From positions 1 through 64,000 of the forward strand of contig MWCO01000021.1 of the NCBI GenBank assembly GCA_002070115.1: 64,000 bases of DNA, read 5' to 3'. Shown piece by piece: positions 36,845 through 45,334 of this stretch. Each line of letters starts with the position of its first letter. Positions within the stretch are counted from its first letter, which is position 1. This DNA comes from Deltaproteobacteria bacterium ADurb.Bin207. Its GTDB lineage: Bacteria > Myxococcota_A > Polyangia > Polyangiales > Polyangiaceae. A program made the translations under genes and the position numbers. The notes beneath the pieces were generated by a model, which was not told the origin of the DNA, ran no database searches, and saw only the letters and a program-made list of their open reading frames with translations.

Positions 36845-36968
36845 CTATGACGACTATCACTGTTTGACAGTCCATTGCAGTTTGAATTAATTCTGGAAAT
36901 ATAAAGACAAATGAGAAAATTGAAAAGCGAATTGCTATGTCGTGAGCGAATGTCGACGCTCTGCGGAT

Positions 36969-38471
36969 TTATGGGACCTTGTATTCCTCTTGGGCCATCC
37001 CCACTGCCGCATCGCTGTCACCGCCTTTTCCTCCCGCGGAAACGTGCAATTCGGTGCCATACCGCGTTACTTTGCCGGCACCCAGTTGGAGTATCGCAAT
37101 CGACGGTCCTCCCGCGCCTCCGCCGCCATTTCCACCATTTCCGCCGTCACCGCCTTTCCCGCCTTCAAATCCTTTCACCATCGTTGTTTGAGAGTTGCTT
37201 GGCGTGCAGTAGCAGTTGCCCCAGCTGATGATTGGAAGGCACTTATTGACGCACTTTTTTTCTGGCCCAGGATCTCCAGCGGAACCACTGGTGCCAGGAA
37301 TCCCTGGAAGGCCGGCTGCACCATCCCCGCCTTCGCGCGCACGGACGAGCGAACCCAAAATCTTGACGACGGCTTTGCTTCCTTCCACATAAACCCCGAA
37401 AGAACCGCCTCCCCCAGGACCTCCCGAGCCAGCGTATCCCCCTTCGCCCCCACAACCACACTTGCCTTGCGACTCGACGGTGACTACCGCGGCGTTGTTG
37501 CATGTGCTATTTAAACAGGCGGTGGGGCATTCAAGGCAGTCGTCATCGATGGCAAGCCCGCCTTTTTTCCCATTTTCCCCATTGGCTCCCGGTGTGCCGT
37601 TGTCCCCATTCGCTGGTAGGTAACCATCCGGTGTATAGCTTCCGGCGTCGGCGCTATTCCCATTATCTCCAGGATCTCCGTCGTTTCCCTTGCTGCAATT
37701 GGTCTCCAACGAAGAGCAGTCTGGAGGGTCATTACCAAAATAGAGCGTGACGTCTCCCGCCGATTGCCCCGCACACGCCTCAACCACCACATCCTCGAGG
37801 GTCAGATGCGCGTCATGCACAAGTATTCCATAGCAAGATTTCCCCGGCTCGTTGGGGTTCGCCCCCCCGCTTTCCGTGGATTTCACCGTCAACGTGCGAA
37901 GTGTGATGCCCTCGGCCCCATGCTTGACTTCCAATCCCACGCGCGTGGGCGAGGCTATCACGGCAAGCTCCCGGGCTTGCGCTGAGCAATTCCTTTTCCA
38001 CGAGGTCCCATCCATTTTCCATCCGCCGGTGATCGTTACCCCACCATGCGCGCTGTCCAAGGTGATGGCTTCCTTGTAGGTTCCCTCATCGAGAACCACG
38101 AACGCCGCTTTCTTTTTCGCAGCGAGCGCTAACGCCGTGTCCACACTGCCAAGCGGTGAAGAGGCCGACCCATCGCCAGTCCCATCATCGCCGTTGTCCG
38201 CGCTGACAAATACTGCCTCAGGCGGTTGTTCCGACGGATCACAGGCTTCGGCCTCTGCCTCGTCGGCCTCTTGGACGACATCGGCCGAACCTTCGGTCGC
38301 ACCATCGATACCCCCTCCGTCCACCGATGTATCCGCTGCGGCGTCGACGGCTTTTCCGGAGGAGGTATCGACCGCCTTGTCGTCGAAAGAATCCCCGGAA
38401 CAACCAGCCAGCAACGCCACGGCCAGCAACGACATGGCTTGTATTCCCATATTTAAAGAAAACTCGTGCAT
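36969..38471 (-). CDS. Gly-rich surface lipoprotein, tandem paralogue 2
   Basis: 500-aa lipoprotein with lipobox LAGC. Layout as in paralogue 1: acidic linker (VDAAADTSVDGGG), beta-helix-like part (FVSADNGDDGTGDGSASSPLG, LDEGTYKEAITL, VTITGGWKMDGTSWKRNCSA), then Gly-rich repeats (GTPGANGENGKKG, CGCGGEGGYAGSGGPGGGG, GGNGGNGGGGAGGPS). About ten Cys sit at matching positions. ATG 38471 has GGAG 9 bp upstream; the in-frame start at 38570 is rejected. It is first of the tandem array on the minus strand, with its own TATGCTAT-type promoter motif. The beta-helix assignment is from pattern only. Confidence 0.78.
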   Translation of the reverse strand: MHEFSLNMGIQAMSLLAVALLAGCSGDSFDDKAVDTSSGKAVDAAADTSVDGGGIDGATEGSADVVQEADEAEAEACDPSEQPPEAVFVSADNGDDGTGDGSASSPLGSVDTALALAAKKKAAFVVLDEGTYKEAITLDSAHGGVTITGGWKMDGTSWKRNCSAQARELAVIASPTRVGLEVKHGAEGITLRTLTVKSTESGGANPNEPGKSCYGILVHDAHLTLEDVVVEACAGQSAGDVTLYFGNDPPDCSSLETNCSKGNDGDPGDNGNSADAGSYTPDGYLPANGDNGTPGANGENGKKGGLAIDDDCLECPTACLNSTCNNAAVVTVESQGKCGCGGEGGYAGSGGPGGGGSFGVYVEGSKAVVKILGSLVRAREGGDGAAGLPGIPGTSGSAGDPGPEKKCVNKCLPIISWGNCYCTPSNSQTTMVKGFEGGKGGDGGNGGNGGGGAGGPSIAILQLGAGKVTRYGTELHVSAGGKGGDSDAAVGMAQEEYKVP

Positions 38472-38503
38472 GATGATTATCTCCAACGTTGATATCCAAA
38501 ACG

Positions 38504-38511
38504 ATAGCATA
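38504..38511 (-). promoter_or_regulatory. Putative -10 element TATGCTAT (paralogue 2)
   Basis: The octamer is 32 bp before ATG 38471, the same relative place as in paralogue 1. Upstream there is no TTGACA box. The rest of 38472-38713 is AT-rich and holds nothing else recognised. Confidence 0.4.
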
Positions 38512-38713
38512 AAAATAAGCGCTACCACGTTTTTGAGGTTCTCCTTTCCAATCCCGGCTAGGGGAAACATGGGCTCAGCGCCATGGATTCACGTTGGCCG
38601 TTGAACGATAAGACATTGATTTATTTGAATAAATTATGAGTTCCGCAGGGGATGCTGCTTCGATGATCCTTGCTTTTTCGTCCGGCGAATCGTCGCTGCG
38701 CCATTCGCCCCGC

Positions 38714-39751
38714 TCAGCCAAGCTCCACCGGATGCCCTTCCGCTTTCCACGCCAAAACGCCCCCTTCGAGCACCGAAACGTCCGTCAACCCCTGCCGCTG
38801 TAACACCGAAGCCGCCAGTACCGCCCGCGCCGTCGTCCGACAACTTACCACGACTCCCCCCGGCCGCCCTCGTAACGACTCCCCTTGCGCTTCAAGATGC
38901 TCCAACGGCAACAACAACGCCCCAGGAACGCGCCCGAGCGTCGCGTCATGATACTCATCCTCGGACCGTACGTCGATGACCTGAGGCGCCCTTTCCGACC
39001 GCAATGCCTCCACCAACTCCGAAGGCGACAGACGACGAACCGCCTCTTGTCCCACGTCGCCCGCTGGCCTCGATTCCACCGCCGCACAGGCCAGGTTGCT
39101 TCGAAGCGCATCGAAAGAACGACCTTCCGTGGGTTGACGAAAATCATTTCCTACACGAGACGTAGATTTCGACCCCCCGCCATCGCCGTGACGCTGTAAA
39201 GCCTGCGCAAGAGCAAGCATCAACACCCGAGGCCTCGACGGATCGACATGGGTCCCATATACGGATAGAGTCGGCTCCAATCGTTCGAACCGTTGCACGG
39301 TCTCCTGCCACGCTTCCGCATTGGAACAACTTTCGCCCGAATGGCCCATCGCGCCTTGATCGAGCGCATCTCCCGTCAAAATTCGATCGGGTAACCATAA
39401 ACTGATGCTGTCGTAGGTGTGACCGGGGGTCGAAAGCACTTTCACACGAAGCGCGCCCACCATGAGTTCATCACCATCCCGCACCCTTTTTTGTACGCAT
39501 GCCCTCGGCGCTTGATGATGCATCACCAAAGGCGCGCCGCTGCGACGAGACAACTCCGCGGCGCCAGAAACGTAGTCGGCATGAGTATGCGTATCCACGA
39601 CCGCCACCAGCCGCAGGCGTCGCTGTCGCAACTCCGATTCGTAACGCTCGAGATACTCCTGCACGGGATCGACAACGATGGCCTCTTGACCATCGGCGAT
39701 AAGGTACGACCAGGATTGTGCATTCGGAGGATTGAGAGAAATGAAAATCAT
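38714..39751 (-). CDS. MBL-fold (persulfide dioxygenase-like) + rhodanese fusion
   Basis: 345 aa, cytosolic. Residues 1-200 are a metallo-beta-lactamase-fold sulfur dioxygenase of the ETHE1/CstB type: VDTHTHADYVSG (first metal His residues), STPGHTYDSISL, LTGDALD. The classical HxHxDH ends in Tyr instead of His here. Residues about 245-345 are a rhodanese domain with QVIDVRSEDEYHDA and active-site loop SCRTTARA (catalytic Cys). Such fusions oxidise glutathione or CoA persulfide and trade sulfane sulfur. ATG 39751 starts the MIFISL strand; an in-frame start at 39802 would add 17 residues in a region of hairpins. The long gap upstream (39752-40068) may form a leader. Confidence 0.88.
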   Translation of the reverse strand: MIFISLNPPNAQSWSYLIADGQEAIVVDPVQEYLERYESELRQRRLRLVAVVDTHTHADYVSGAAELSRRSGAPLVMHHQAPRACVQKRVRDGDELMVGALRVKVLSTPGHTYDSISLWLPDRILTGDALDQGAMGHSGESCSNAEAWQETVQRFERLEPTLSVYGTHVDPSRPRVLMLALAQALQRHGDGGGSKSTSRVGNDFRQPTEGRSFDALRSNLACAAVESRPAGDVGQEAVRRLSPSELVEALRSERAPQVIDVRSEDEYHDATLGRVPGALLLPLEHLEAQGESLRGRPGGVVVSCRTTARAVLAASVLQRQGLTDVSVLEGGVLAWKAEGHPVELG

Positions 39752-40068
39752 TGTGGCACCTGTCGTCGTAGGAGCACCCACACGACAGGAAGGTTCCGCC
39801 AAGGGGAACTATCCGAAGTGGGATAGTTGGGCCGCGGACAAAATAGGCTCCGTACCGTGAAGGCCGCTGGCAGATATGCTGAACCCCTAGCTATCGCTAG
39901 GTGGGATACCTATTGTCGCTTCTGGCCTCCCGGTGAGGAGGTTCCGGGCCTGGCTCTCCACGACTCATTCGGTATCCCGTACTCAATCGCAATCGGGATT
40001 CTTCTTGCTTCCACCTGGCGCGCCCCACAGAGGGAGCCTGTCAAACGTAAACCCAGCCCGCGCGTTGG
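39752..40068. other. Gene-free 317-bp region with several inverted repeats
   Basis: Between two minus-strand genes there is no credible coding frame, yet four inverted repeats stand out. They are AACTATCC/GGATAGTT with a 6-base loop (39807-39828), CCTAGC/GCTAGG with a 4-base loop (39886-39901), CCTCC/GGAGG with a 6-base loop (39926-39941, with an alternative CCCGG/CCGGG pairing), and ATCCCG/CGGGAT (39974-39999). On the minus strand this lies directly 5' to the MBL-rhodanese gene. It could be a structured leader, a small RNA, or the remains of a mobile element. No known RNA family is recognised. Confidence 0.4.
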
Positions 40069-42954
40069 TCAATCCACAGAACCATCTTTCCTGGAGACCG
40101 CCACCTCCCGCGTACGCGCCTGGTTCAGAACTTCATTTCGACGGTAAATCAGCGCGTGGGTAAGGTTGTGACGCCATAATTCCATGCCATCACGGAAATA
40201 GCTACGGGCCGGATCCGCAATTTGGCCTCCCGCAAGCGCTACCGCCGCCTCCGGGCCGTTGCTTGTAAACCGAACCGCAAGACGTAACGCCGGCCCTTCG
40301 TGGACAGCGAAAAGAGGCGGCGACCCGGGACCCAGCCGCGCCAACGAATAGTCCGCCGTGTCTACCGTATACAATCCTCCCGTTCTCGGAAAACCATTGG
40401 GAAAGATACGATCGGATTCCGACGGGACCGCCAAAAGACCCATCGATGGATCCGGCGCCGCCAAACGAACGGTATGGACCAACCCCCACCGCCACCGATT
40501 CCTATCGTCGCCAAGATGCTCGCTGAGCCAATCGATGGCGTCGAGCCACGATGTGACGAGACGCTCATCGCGCGATTCGAGGGGATCCGTCGTCAGGTCA
40601 TCCCACAACAGACTGTCACGCAAGGACATATCATAGCTTGCAAGCGATTCTGCTCGGGTTTCCAACAAATGGAGCAAAGTTCGGACCGGCAAGCTTTCCG
40701 ATATCGCCAGCCAACCTTGCATCCCTAGGCCCATCGCCCCCATCTCATCGGCAAATACATTGTGGAACAATCGAGTGAGCCAGGCGTGAAACATCAGCGA
40801 AGCACGCGACGCCAACGCATCCCTCGAGTCTAGCGTCAAGGACATATCGGCTGTCGTCACACCCGTACGCATCTCAAATTGTGCATCTTTTTCCCATGAT
40901 TCCATAAGCCCTAGCCAATGGTCGGCGTCAAAAGTCGCGAAACGGCTCGAATGGGCCAGCTCCGTCAACAACGGGTAGGTGCCCGGCTTCTGTTGTTCCC
41001 GCTGCACACGCTTCACGGCATCGACCCAATGCGGCACCAATCGAGCCGCCAAATCGGAACCCACGTCCGATTGAATCGATATCGCATCGGCCAACGTGAT
41101 GGGCTCGACCGCGGCCTGTAGCTTGTCCCGAAGACGCCCTTGCCGGAAACCGATGTCGAAACTGCAGGAGAAAAAGGCCGACGACCCATCCGCCAGCCTG
41201 TCGTTGGAAGGATCGTTGTCCAAAGTCGTACCCACTGGGTCGGCGTTCGCCGTCACTACATAACCAGAACTCGGACGCTGGACCCATGGGATGGATGAAA
41301 GCGCATACGTGCCCACCCACTCCGCAGTGCCATCACCAGGAAGAGCCAAACAGGGAAGACGACCCTCGTACTTTCGCGCATCCCACGCGAGGGCACGATC
41401 GTCGCGACGGACCACGAGCGTGGGCGCCACGTAAAGCACCTCATCCACATCCGCCACCACATGGCTTCTTACGGAAGAAGGAGCAAAACCCGCCTGCGAT
41501 AGCACATGCTCCACCCCTTCGGCCGCCAGGAGCGATAGGGAGAACTCCAGGTCACGCGTTGGGCTCAGCCCAGACCATCGAACCGATAAAGCCCCCAAAT
41601 CAGGCTGAAGCGGAGCCACTTGGTGGTCGACAAGAATCGGAATGATAGGGCCATGATGCGGCACAGCGCGAACGTCGATGACAATGTCTTGCCCTTCGGC
41701 CACGGCAATCGTCTCTTGCCGCACTTCAAGGGGGATCGAATCGTTTCCCACCTGCACCGCTTGCGCCGTCGCATCGAGACGCTCGACATATACATCCGCC
41801 ACATCGAAGGAACTCGCCACCGGACTCCAGGCTAAATCTCGGTGAAAACCGTAAGCGACACCAGGCACACCCGGCAGAGAAGCTCCCGTGACATAGGGCC
41901 CGTCGACGCCATGAGCGTTGGCAATTTGCAAGTGAACGAGCCACAAAGGCGGAGGTGAGGTCAAACGAAAATGCGCATCGACCGCGAGCACCGAGCCGCC
42001 GGAAACAGAACGAAGGGGAGCCACCGCCCATGCGTTGGTTCCCACATTGCCCTTGGCACCAAACGCAAGGCCAGCGCGCTTCCACGCCTCGAGGCTCGGA
42101 GTCAACGCGGATAGATGCGGAATCATTGGGATATTGGCTGGCAGCCCATCGCGAGGAGACAAGCTCGACCCATGGTCGAGAGAATAGGATTCCACCGTGA
42201 TCTCAGGGCGAGATGGCGCAAAACGTAGCAGGTCCGGAAGCATGCCAGAACGCTGACGTACCTTTGGGTTGGGGCTGTGTTGTGTTGCGCGTACCAGCGC
42301 TGTGAATTGCGTTGCCGCCAACTCCTGCCCGATGGACCAGGACATGGCAAATTGCATCAACTTGTCGATGAGAAGCGCGTCGATGGCGGAAAAAGGCTCA
42401 AAGTGCGAAGCTTGCCATGCGGGCCCAGCAGGAGGAAGAGCAGCTCGACCTTCGCGGATCTCCGCAAACCATTGAGAAACACCATCGGCAAAAGCCTCGA
42501 CCCACGGACGAACCACGGGGTTCATGGCCGCCCATTCGAGCTGCGCGACGGAACGAAGCCCAAGCGTTCTCATCACGATGTCCTGATCGATGGTCGAAGG
42601 CGATACGGCCCCAAGGATTTGCGCCGTTCGCCCATCCGCCGTCCTTCGCAACAACTCGATTTGCGCCGCCCGATCCCTCGCCATCGCGTATCCCTGCGCT
42701 CGAAAGGCGTCCGCATGGGTCTGGGCATAGATATGAACCACGCCGTGCGTATCGCGCACGATGTCGACCGGCGCAGAAAGACCCGCAAGGTCGATGGTGC
42801 CATTGACGTTCAACTCGTTGCCTAGGGGCCCTTTTTCGACCGGCGGCGCGGAAGTAGGCGAAGGCCGGGGCCGCACGTATCCGTCTGAATCCCAGCAGCC
42901 GACCAAAGCGATGAGAGACGCGATTGCCCACGGTGCTCGATGCCGAATGGACAT
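40069..42954 (-). CDS. Penicillin acylase-family lipoprotein (Ntn-hydrolase) with Thr at nucleophile position
   Basis: 961-aa secreted lipoprotein (lipobox LVGC at the MSIRHRAPW start). The alpha-chain region contains VDIVRDTHGVVHIYAQTHADAFRAQGYA, split here as VDIVRDTHGVVHI and QTHADAFRAQGYAMARDR, which is standard for the family. The cleavage/nucleophile site reads NVGTNAWAV instead of the usual GSNxW, so residue 306 is Thr. The following SGGSVLAVDAHF and the late GLYTVDTADYSL segment agree with the beta-chain. Substrates in the family are acylated amides such as penicillins, quorum-signalling lactones or cyclic lipopeptides. ATG 42954 is chosen because upstream in-frame sequence overlaps the divergent PglZ-like gene. 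Ntn enzymes with Thr exist elsewhere, so activity is plausible. Confidence 0.88.
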   Translation of the reverse strand: MSIRHRAPWAIASLIALVGCWDSDGYVRPRPSPTSAPPVEKGPLGNELNVNGTIDLAGLSAPVDIVRDTHGVVHIYAQTHADAFRAQGYAMARDRAAQIELLRRTADGRTAQILGAVSPSTIDQDIVMRTLGLRSVAQLEWAAMNPVVRPWVEAFADGVSQWFAEIREGRAALPPAGPAWQASHFEPFSAIDALLIDKLMQFAMSWSIGQELAATQFTALVRATQHSPNPKVRQRSGMLPDLLRFAPSRPEITVESYSLDHGSSLSPRDGLPANIPMIPHLSALTPSLEAWKRAGLAFGAKGNVGTNAWAVAPLRSVSGGSVLAVDAHFRLTSPPPLWLVHLQIANAHGVDGPYVTGASLPGVPGVAYGFHRDLAWSPVASSFDVADVYVERLDATAQAVQVGNDSIPLEVRQETIAVAEGQDIVIDVRAVPHHGPIIPILVDHQVAPLQPDLGALSVRWSGLSPTRDLEFSLSLLAAEGVEHVLSQAGFAPSSVRSHVVADVDEVLYVAPTLVVRRDDRALAWDARKYEGRLPCLALPGDGTAEWVGTYALSSIPWVQRPSSGYVVTANADPVGTTLDNDPSNDRLADGSSAFFSCSFDIGFRQGRLRDKLQAAVEPITLADAISIQSDVGSDLAARLVPHWVDAVKRVQREQQKPGTYPLLTELAHSSRFATFDADHWLGLMESWEKDAQFEMRTGVTTADMSLTLDSRDALASRASLMFHAWLTRLFHNVFADEMGAMGLGMQGWLAISESLPVRTLLHLLETRAESLASYDMSLRDSLLWDDLTTDPLESRDERLVTSWLDAIDWLSEHLGDDRNRWRWGLVHTVRLAAPDPSMGLLAVPSESDRIFPNGFPRTGGLYTVDTADYSLARLGPGSPPLFAVHEGPALRLAVRFTSNGPEAAVALAGGQIADPARSYFRDGMELWRHNLTHALIYRRNEVLNQARTREVAVSRKDGSVD

Positions 42955-43144
42955 GTGCAGACGGTAGCGGGAAAATGAAAACCGTGGAACCCGTGAAACC
43001 AACAAAGAGGCCCGCGGGGTTTCGAGGGAGTAGGGTAATAGTAAATATAGGTAAAATATGGGTTTTTCGTGATATTGGGCACGATACCAAGGACGGCAGA
43101 CGCAAAACTGGGCCATCCGAAAGGTTTTCGGCAAGCTTGAGACC
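42955..43144. promoter_or_regulatory. AT-rich divergent promoter region
   Basis: 190 bp between the acylase gene (minus) and the PglZ-like gene (plus). It includes an AT-rich stretch at about 43028-43060 (TAATAGTAAATATAGG, TAAAATATGGG) that stands out from its surroundings and fits promoter -10 areas for both directions. No defined operator is recognised. Confidence 0.35.
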
Positions 43145-44542
43145 ATGAGCTTGGCAAACGTATCCGATCCCCGCTGGCAGCAAATTGGCGAGGTGAGGTT
43201 TCTGGGGGCTTCCTCCAGGGTGCGGTTGCGAAGTGCGGCAGAATCAAGCGGATGGTTGATGGTGAATGTGCCTCCCTTGGGGCCAGGAGCCCGAGGACAA
43301 CTCACCACACTTATCGAAGAAGCCGTGGAAACAGCGCTACAACGACGAGGCGCTCCTCCCTCCGGCTTGAACGTTCACGCCGAAAGCACGCAAATCATCG
43401 AAGACCAATTGTATCGAGCCCAACGAGTCGGCGCCCATGGCATTGCCGTCGCCCTCGAATCCCTATCCGGTCTCATTGGCGCCCAAGGCGCCCTCGGCGA
43501 CGACGATAGCGCGTGCTTGCGTTTTTATTCCAGCGCGGCAAGCCGCTACCCCTTCGCCCTATGGCTGTCTTCCACCGATGTGAGCCTTCGAGCTTATGGG
43601 CCCCCTCTGGCGCTGCAAGATTTGCTCGGCGCAAAGGCGGAATTAGACACAAGAACCATCCTGCCCTCCACTGCCCCCGCGCTGACATCGACCGTAACAT
43701 CCCCCAAAGATTGGCGACACTACGCCAAACTCATCGACGATGCCCACGGTCCCAAACCCTTGTCCGCGGTGGAAAAACTCTTCGAGCAAGCCTATACCCC
43801 TCTCGCCGAAGCCGTCCGACAAGGAGAAAACGACCGACGCGCGCGACAGAGCCTGCTGCAGTTCGCGGAAGCGTTCGAGAAAAGCTATAAAGAGGCTTTC
43901 ATCGCCGCAAAAGTCACCCACAAACGGCCGACGATGGTGCTCGATATCCCCGGCATCGCCTCGCGGATCGGAAGACTCCACGGCACCCGCGGGATCACGT
44001 TGGTTCTCGTCGACGGCATGCGCTACGACGTGGGATTGCGATTGGAACACGTGCTTCAGGAAGAGTTGCGCGGCACGGCGGTGCTGGCCGAACGGGTATT
44101 GCTTTGGTCCGCATTGCCCGCGGTGACCGCCGTGCAACTTCGATTGTTGGAGCGAGGCGTTCAAGCCTTATCCGAGCCCCTTGACTCACAAGAACTGCGA
44201 GAAGCCGAATTGCCTATCGGACGCGGACGTACCGCCTCGATCCTTCGTCGTATCCGAGTGGGAGGGCGAGAACTGCATAAACTCGATGTCATCCAAGCCG
44301 ACCTCACCACCTCCGGCCTGCCAGAAGCCCAGCGACTCGATGCCCTCGCCCGCGCGGTCGCATTCCCTTTGCTCCAGCTTACTTCCCAACTACCTGCCCA
44401 AACCCTGCTGTTCATCTTCGGCGATCACGGTTTCGTGCTGCCCTCCCATGAAAAAGGAACCGGTCCGGCCATGGCCGCGGGCGCACGACCCGAAGAAGTG
44501 CTCGTGGCAGGGCAAGCCTGGGTGGTCGGCAGCGTACATTGA
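43145..44542 (+). CDS. PglZ-like / alkaline phosphatase-superfamily protein
   Basis: 465-aa cytosolic protein. Residues about 280-420 contain TLVLVDGMRYDVGLRLEHVLQ, the strand and first metal Asp of the PglZ/alkaline-phosphatase fold, and further on LLFIFGDHGFVLPSHEKG with a His after Asp, as for the second metal site. The N-terminal 230 residues are not recognised. PglZ-fold proteins occur in BREX phage defence and in some two-component response regulators, but no BREX gene (methylase, pglX, brxC) and no receiver domain is in this window. A solitary phosphatase role is equally likely. Family call moderate; function unknown. Confidence 0.68.
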   Translation: MSLANVSDPRWQQIGEVRFLGASSRVRLRSAAESSGWLMVNVPPLGPGARGQLTTLIEEAVETALQRRGAPPSGLNVHAESTQIIEDQLYRAQRVGAHGIAVALESLSGLIGAQGALGDDDSACLRFYSSAASRYPFALWLSSTDVSLRAYGPPLALQDLLGAKAELDTRTILPSTAPALTSTVTSPKDWRHYAKLIDDAHGPKPLSAVEKLFEQAYTPLAEAVRQGENDRRARQSLLQFAEAFEKSYKEAFIAAKVTHKRPTMVLDIPGIASRIGRLHGTRGITLVLVDGMRYDVGLRLEHVLQEELRGTAVLAERVLLWSALPAVTAVQLRLLERGVQALSEPLDSQELREAELPIGRGRTASILRRIRVGGRELHKLDVIQADLTTSGLPEAQRLDALARAVAFPLLQLTSQLPAQTLLFIFGDHGFVLPSHEKGTGPAMAAGARPEEVLVAGQAWVVGSVH

Positions 44543-44637
44543 ACCGATCCACGATGCGCAAGACGATGAGTCCTCTGGCGCGCGTAAATCGTAACCAATT
44601 GAAATGTATAATGAAATTATAGAAGCGAAGGGCCGCG

Positions 44638-45294
44638 CTACTCGCAGTATTCCGCGCAGATCTCCGAGTCCCCTGTGCTGCATAAGCAAGTCGAGCACAC
44701 ATCCTCACAGCCCATACAAGATGGCGGCTTGCACGAGGGTTCGGTGGTGTCGTTACCGACGTCATCATCGAAATCAAAATCCCCTCCGGCGCATTCATAC
44801 AGTGCCGTCAACTGGTTTGGACAGGAGTCCGGATCGAGCGCGAACTCTCCTTCGATATCACAGTAAAACGTACAATCCCTGAACACGGCCGTGATCTCTG
44901 ACAAGCAGCGCTCCCCTCCCATCTGGGAGATAAGCTCTGGGTACTCCTCTGCACAAGCGGAAAGGCACTCGCTTTCGGACACTGGTGTACAAGCCAAGTC
45001 GGACAATTTGTTGCAAACGGCTTTGCATAAAGCGGTTGCGGACCCCTCCGACGAGCCATTCGAGCCACCTGACGTTTCCCCCGACGATCCGCTGGACTCA
45101 TGGTTGGAAGGTAATGAATCGCCGGAACGAGAAGGGGTTTCTGTATTACTACTCGGGTTTTCTGTCCAAGAACTCGTTGGCTCGCCGTTCCCGTCGTTCA
45201 GGCTCAGTCCAGATTGGCCCGAACCACCGTCGCCACAAGCGACCAGCATGAGGAACGCCCATGGGGCAACGATATTGCGAATCGGCTGGGTCAT
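44638..45294 (-). CDS. Cys-rich lipoprotein, unknown
   Basis: 218-aa lipoprotein with lipobox LVAC and a Ser/Glu-rich spacer. The mature C-terminal part has about 16 Cys in pairs (CKAVCNKLSDLACTP, CLSACAEEYPEL, SCKPPSCMGCEDVC), resembling small disulfide-bonded domains with helices. AGGAGG lies 8 bp before the ATG. It sits 40 bp after the outer-membrane barrel gene, with a TAAAAT-like -10 in the gap, so it may have its own promoter. No homologous family is recognised. Confidence 0.72.
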   Translation of the reverse strand: MTQPIRNIVAPWAFLMLVACGDGGSGQSGLSLNDGNGEPTSSWTENPSSNTETPSRSGDSLPSNHESSGSSGETSGGSNGSSEGSATALCKAVCNKLSDLACTPVSESECLSACAEEYPELISQMGGERCLSEITAVFRDCTFYCDIEGEFALDPDSCPNQLTALYECAGGDFDFDDDVGNDTTEPSCKPPSCMGCEDVCSTCLCSTGDSEICAEYCE

Positions 45295-45334
45295 GGCAAA
45301 CCTCCTGACTACGCGGTACGTTCACTATTTTAGA

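Noticed and set aside
39926-39960. Possible RNase P RNA fragment (GAGGAGGTTCCGGGCC near CTCCAC)
   Set aside because: The resemblance to the GAGGAAAGTCCGGGC core is partial and the rest of the conserved RNase P RNA elements are absent.
40081-40147. Plus-strand ORF 39827-40147 as a gene
   Set aside because: Its second half is the antisense of the acylase C-terminus and the first half lies in the hairpin-rich gap, with no ribosome site.
42955-43308. N-terminal 118 codons of the acylase ORF
   Set aside because: They overlap the divergent PglZ-like gene and precede a clear lipoprotein signal peptide at 42954.
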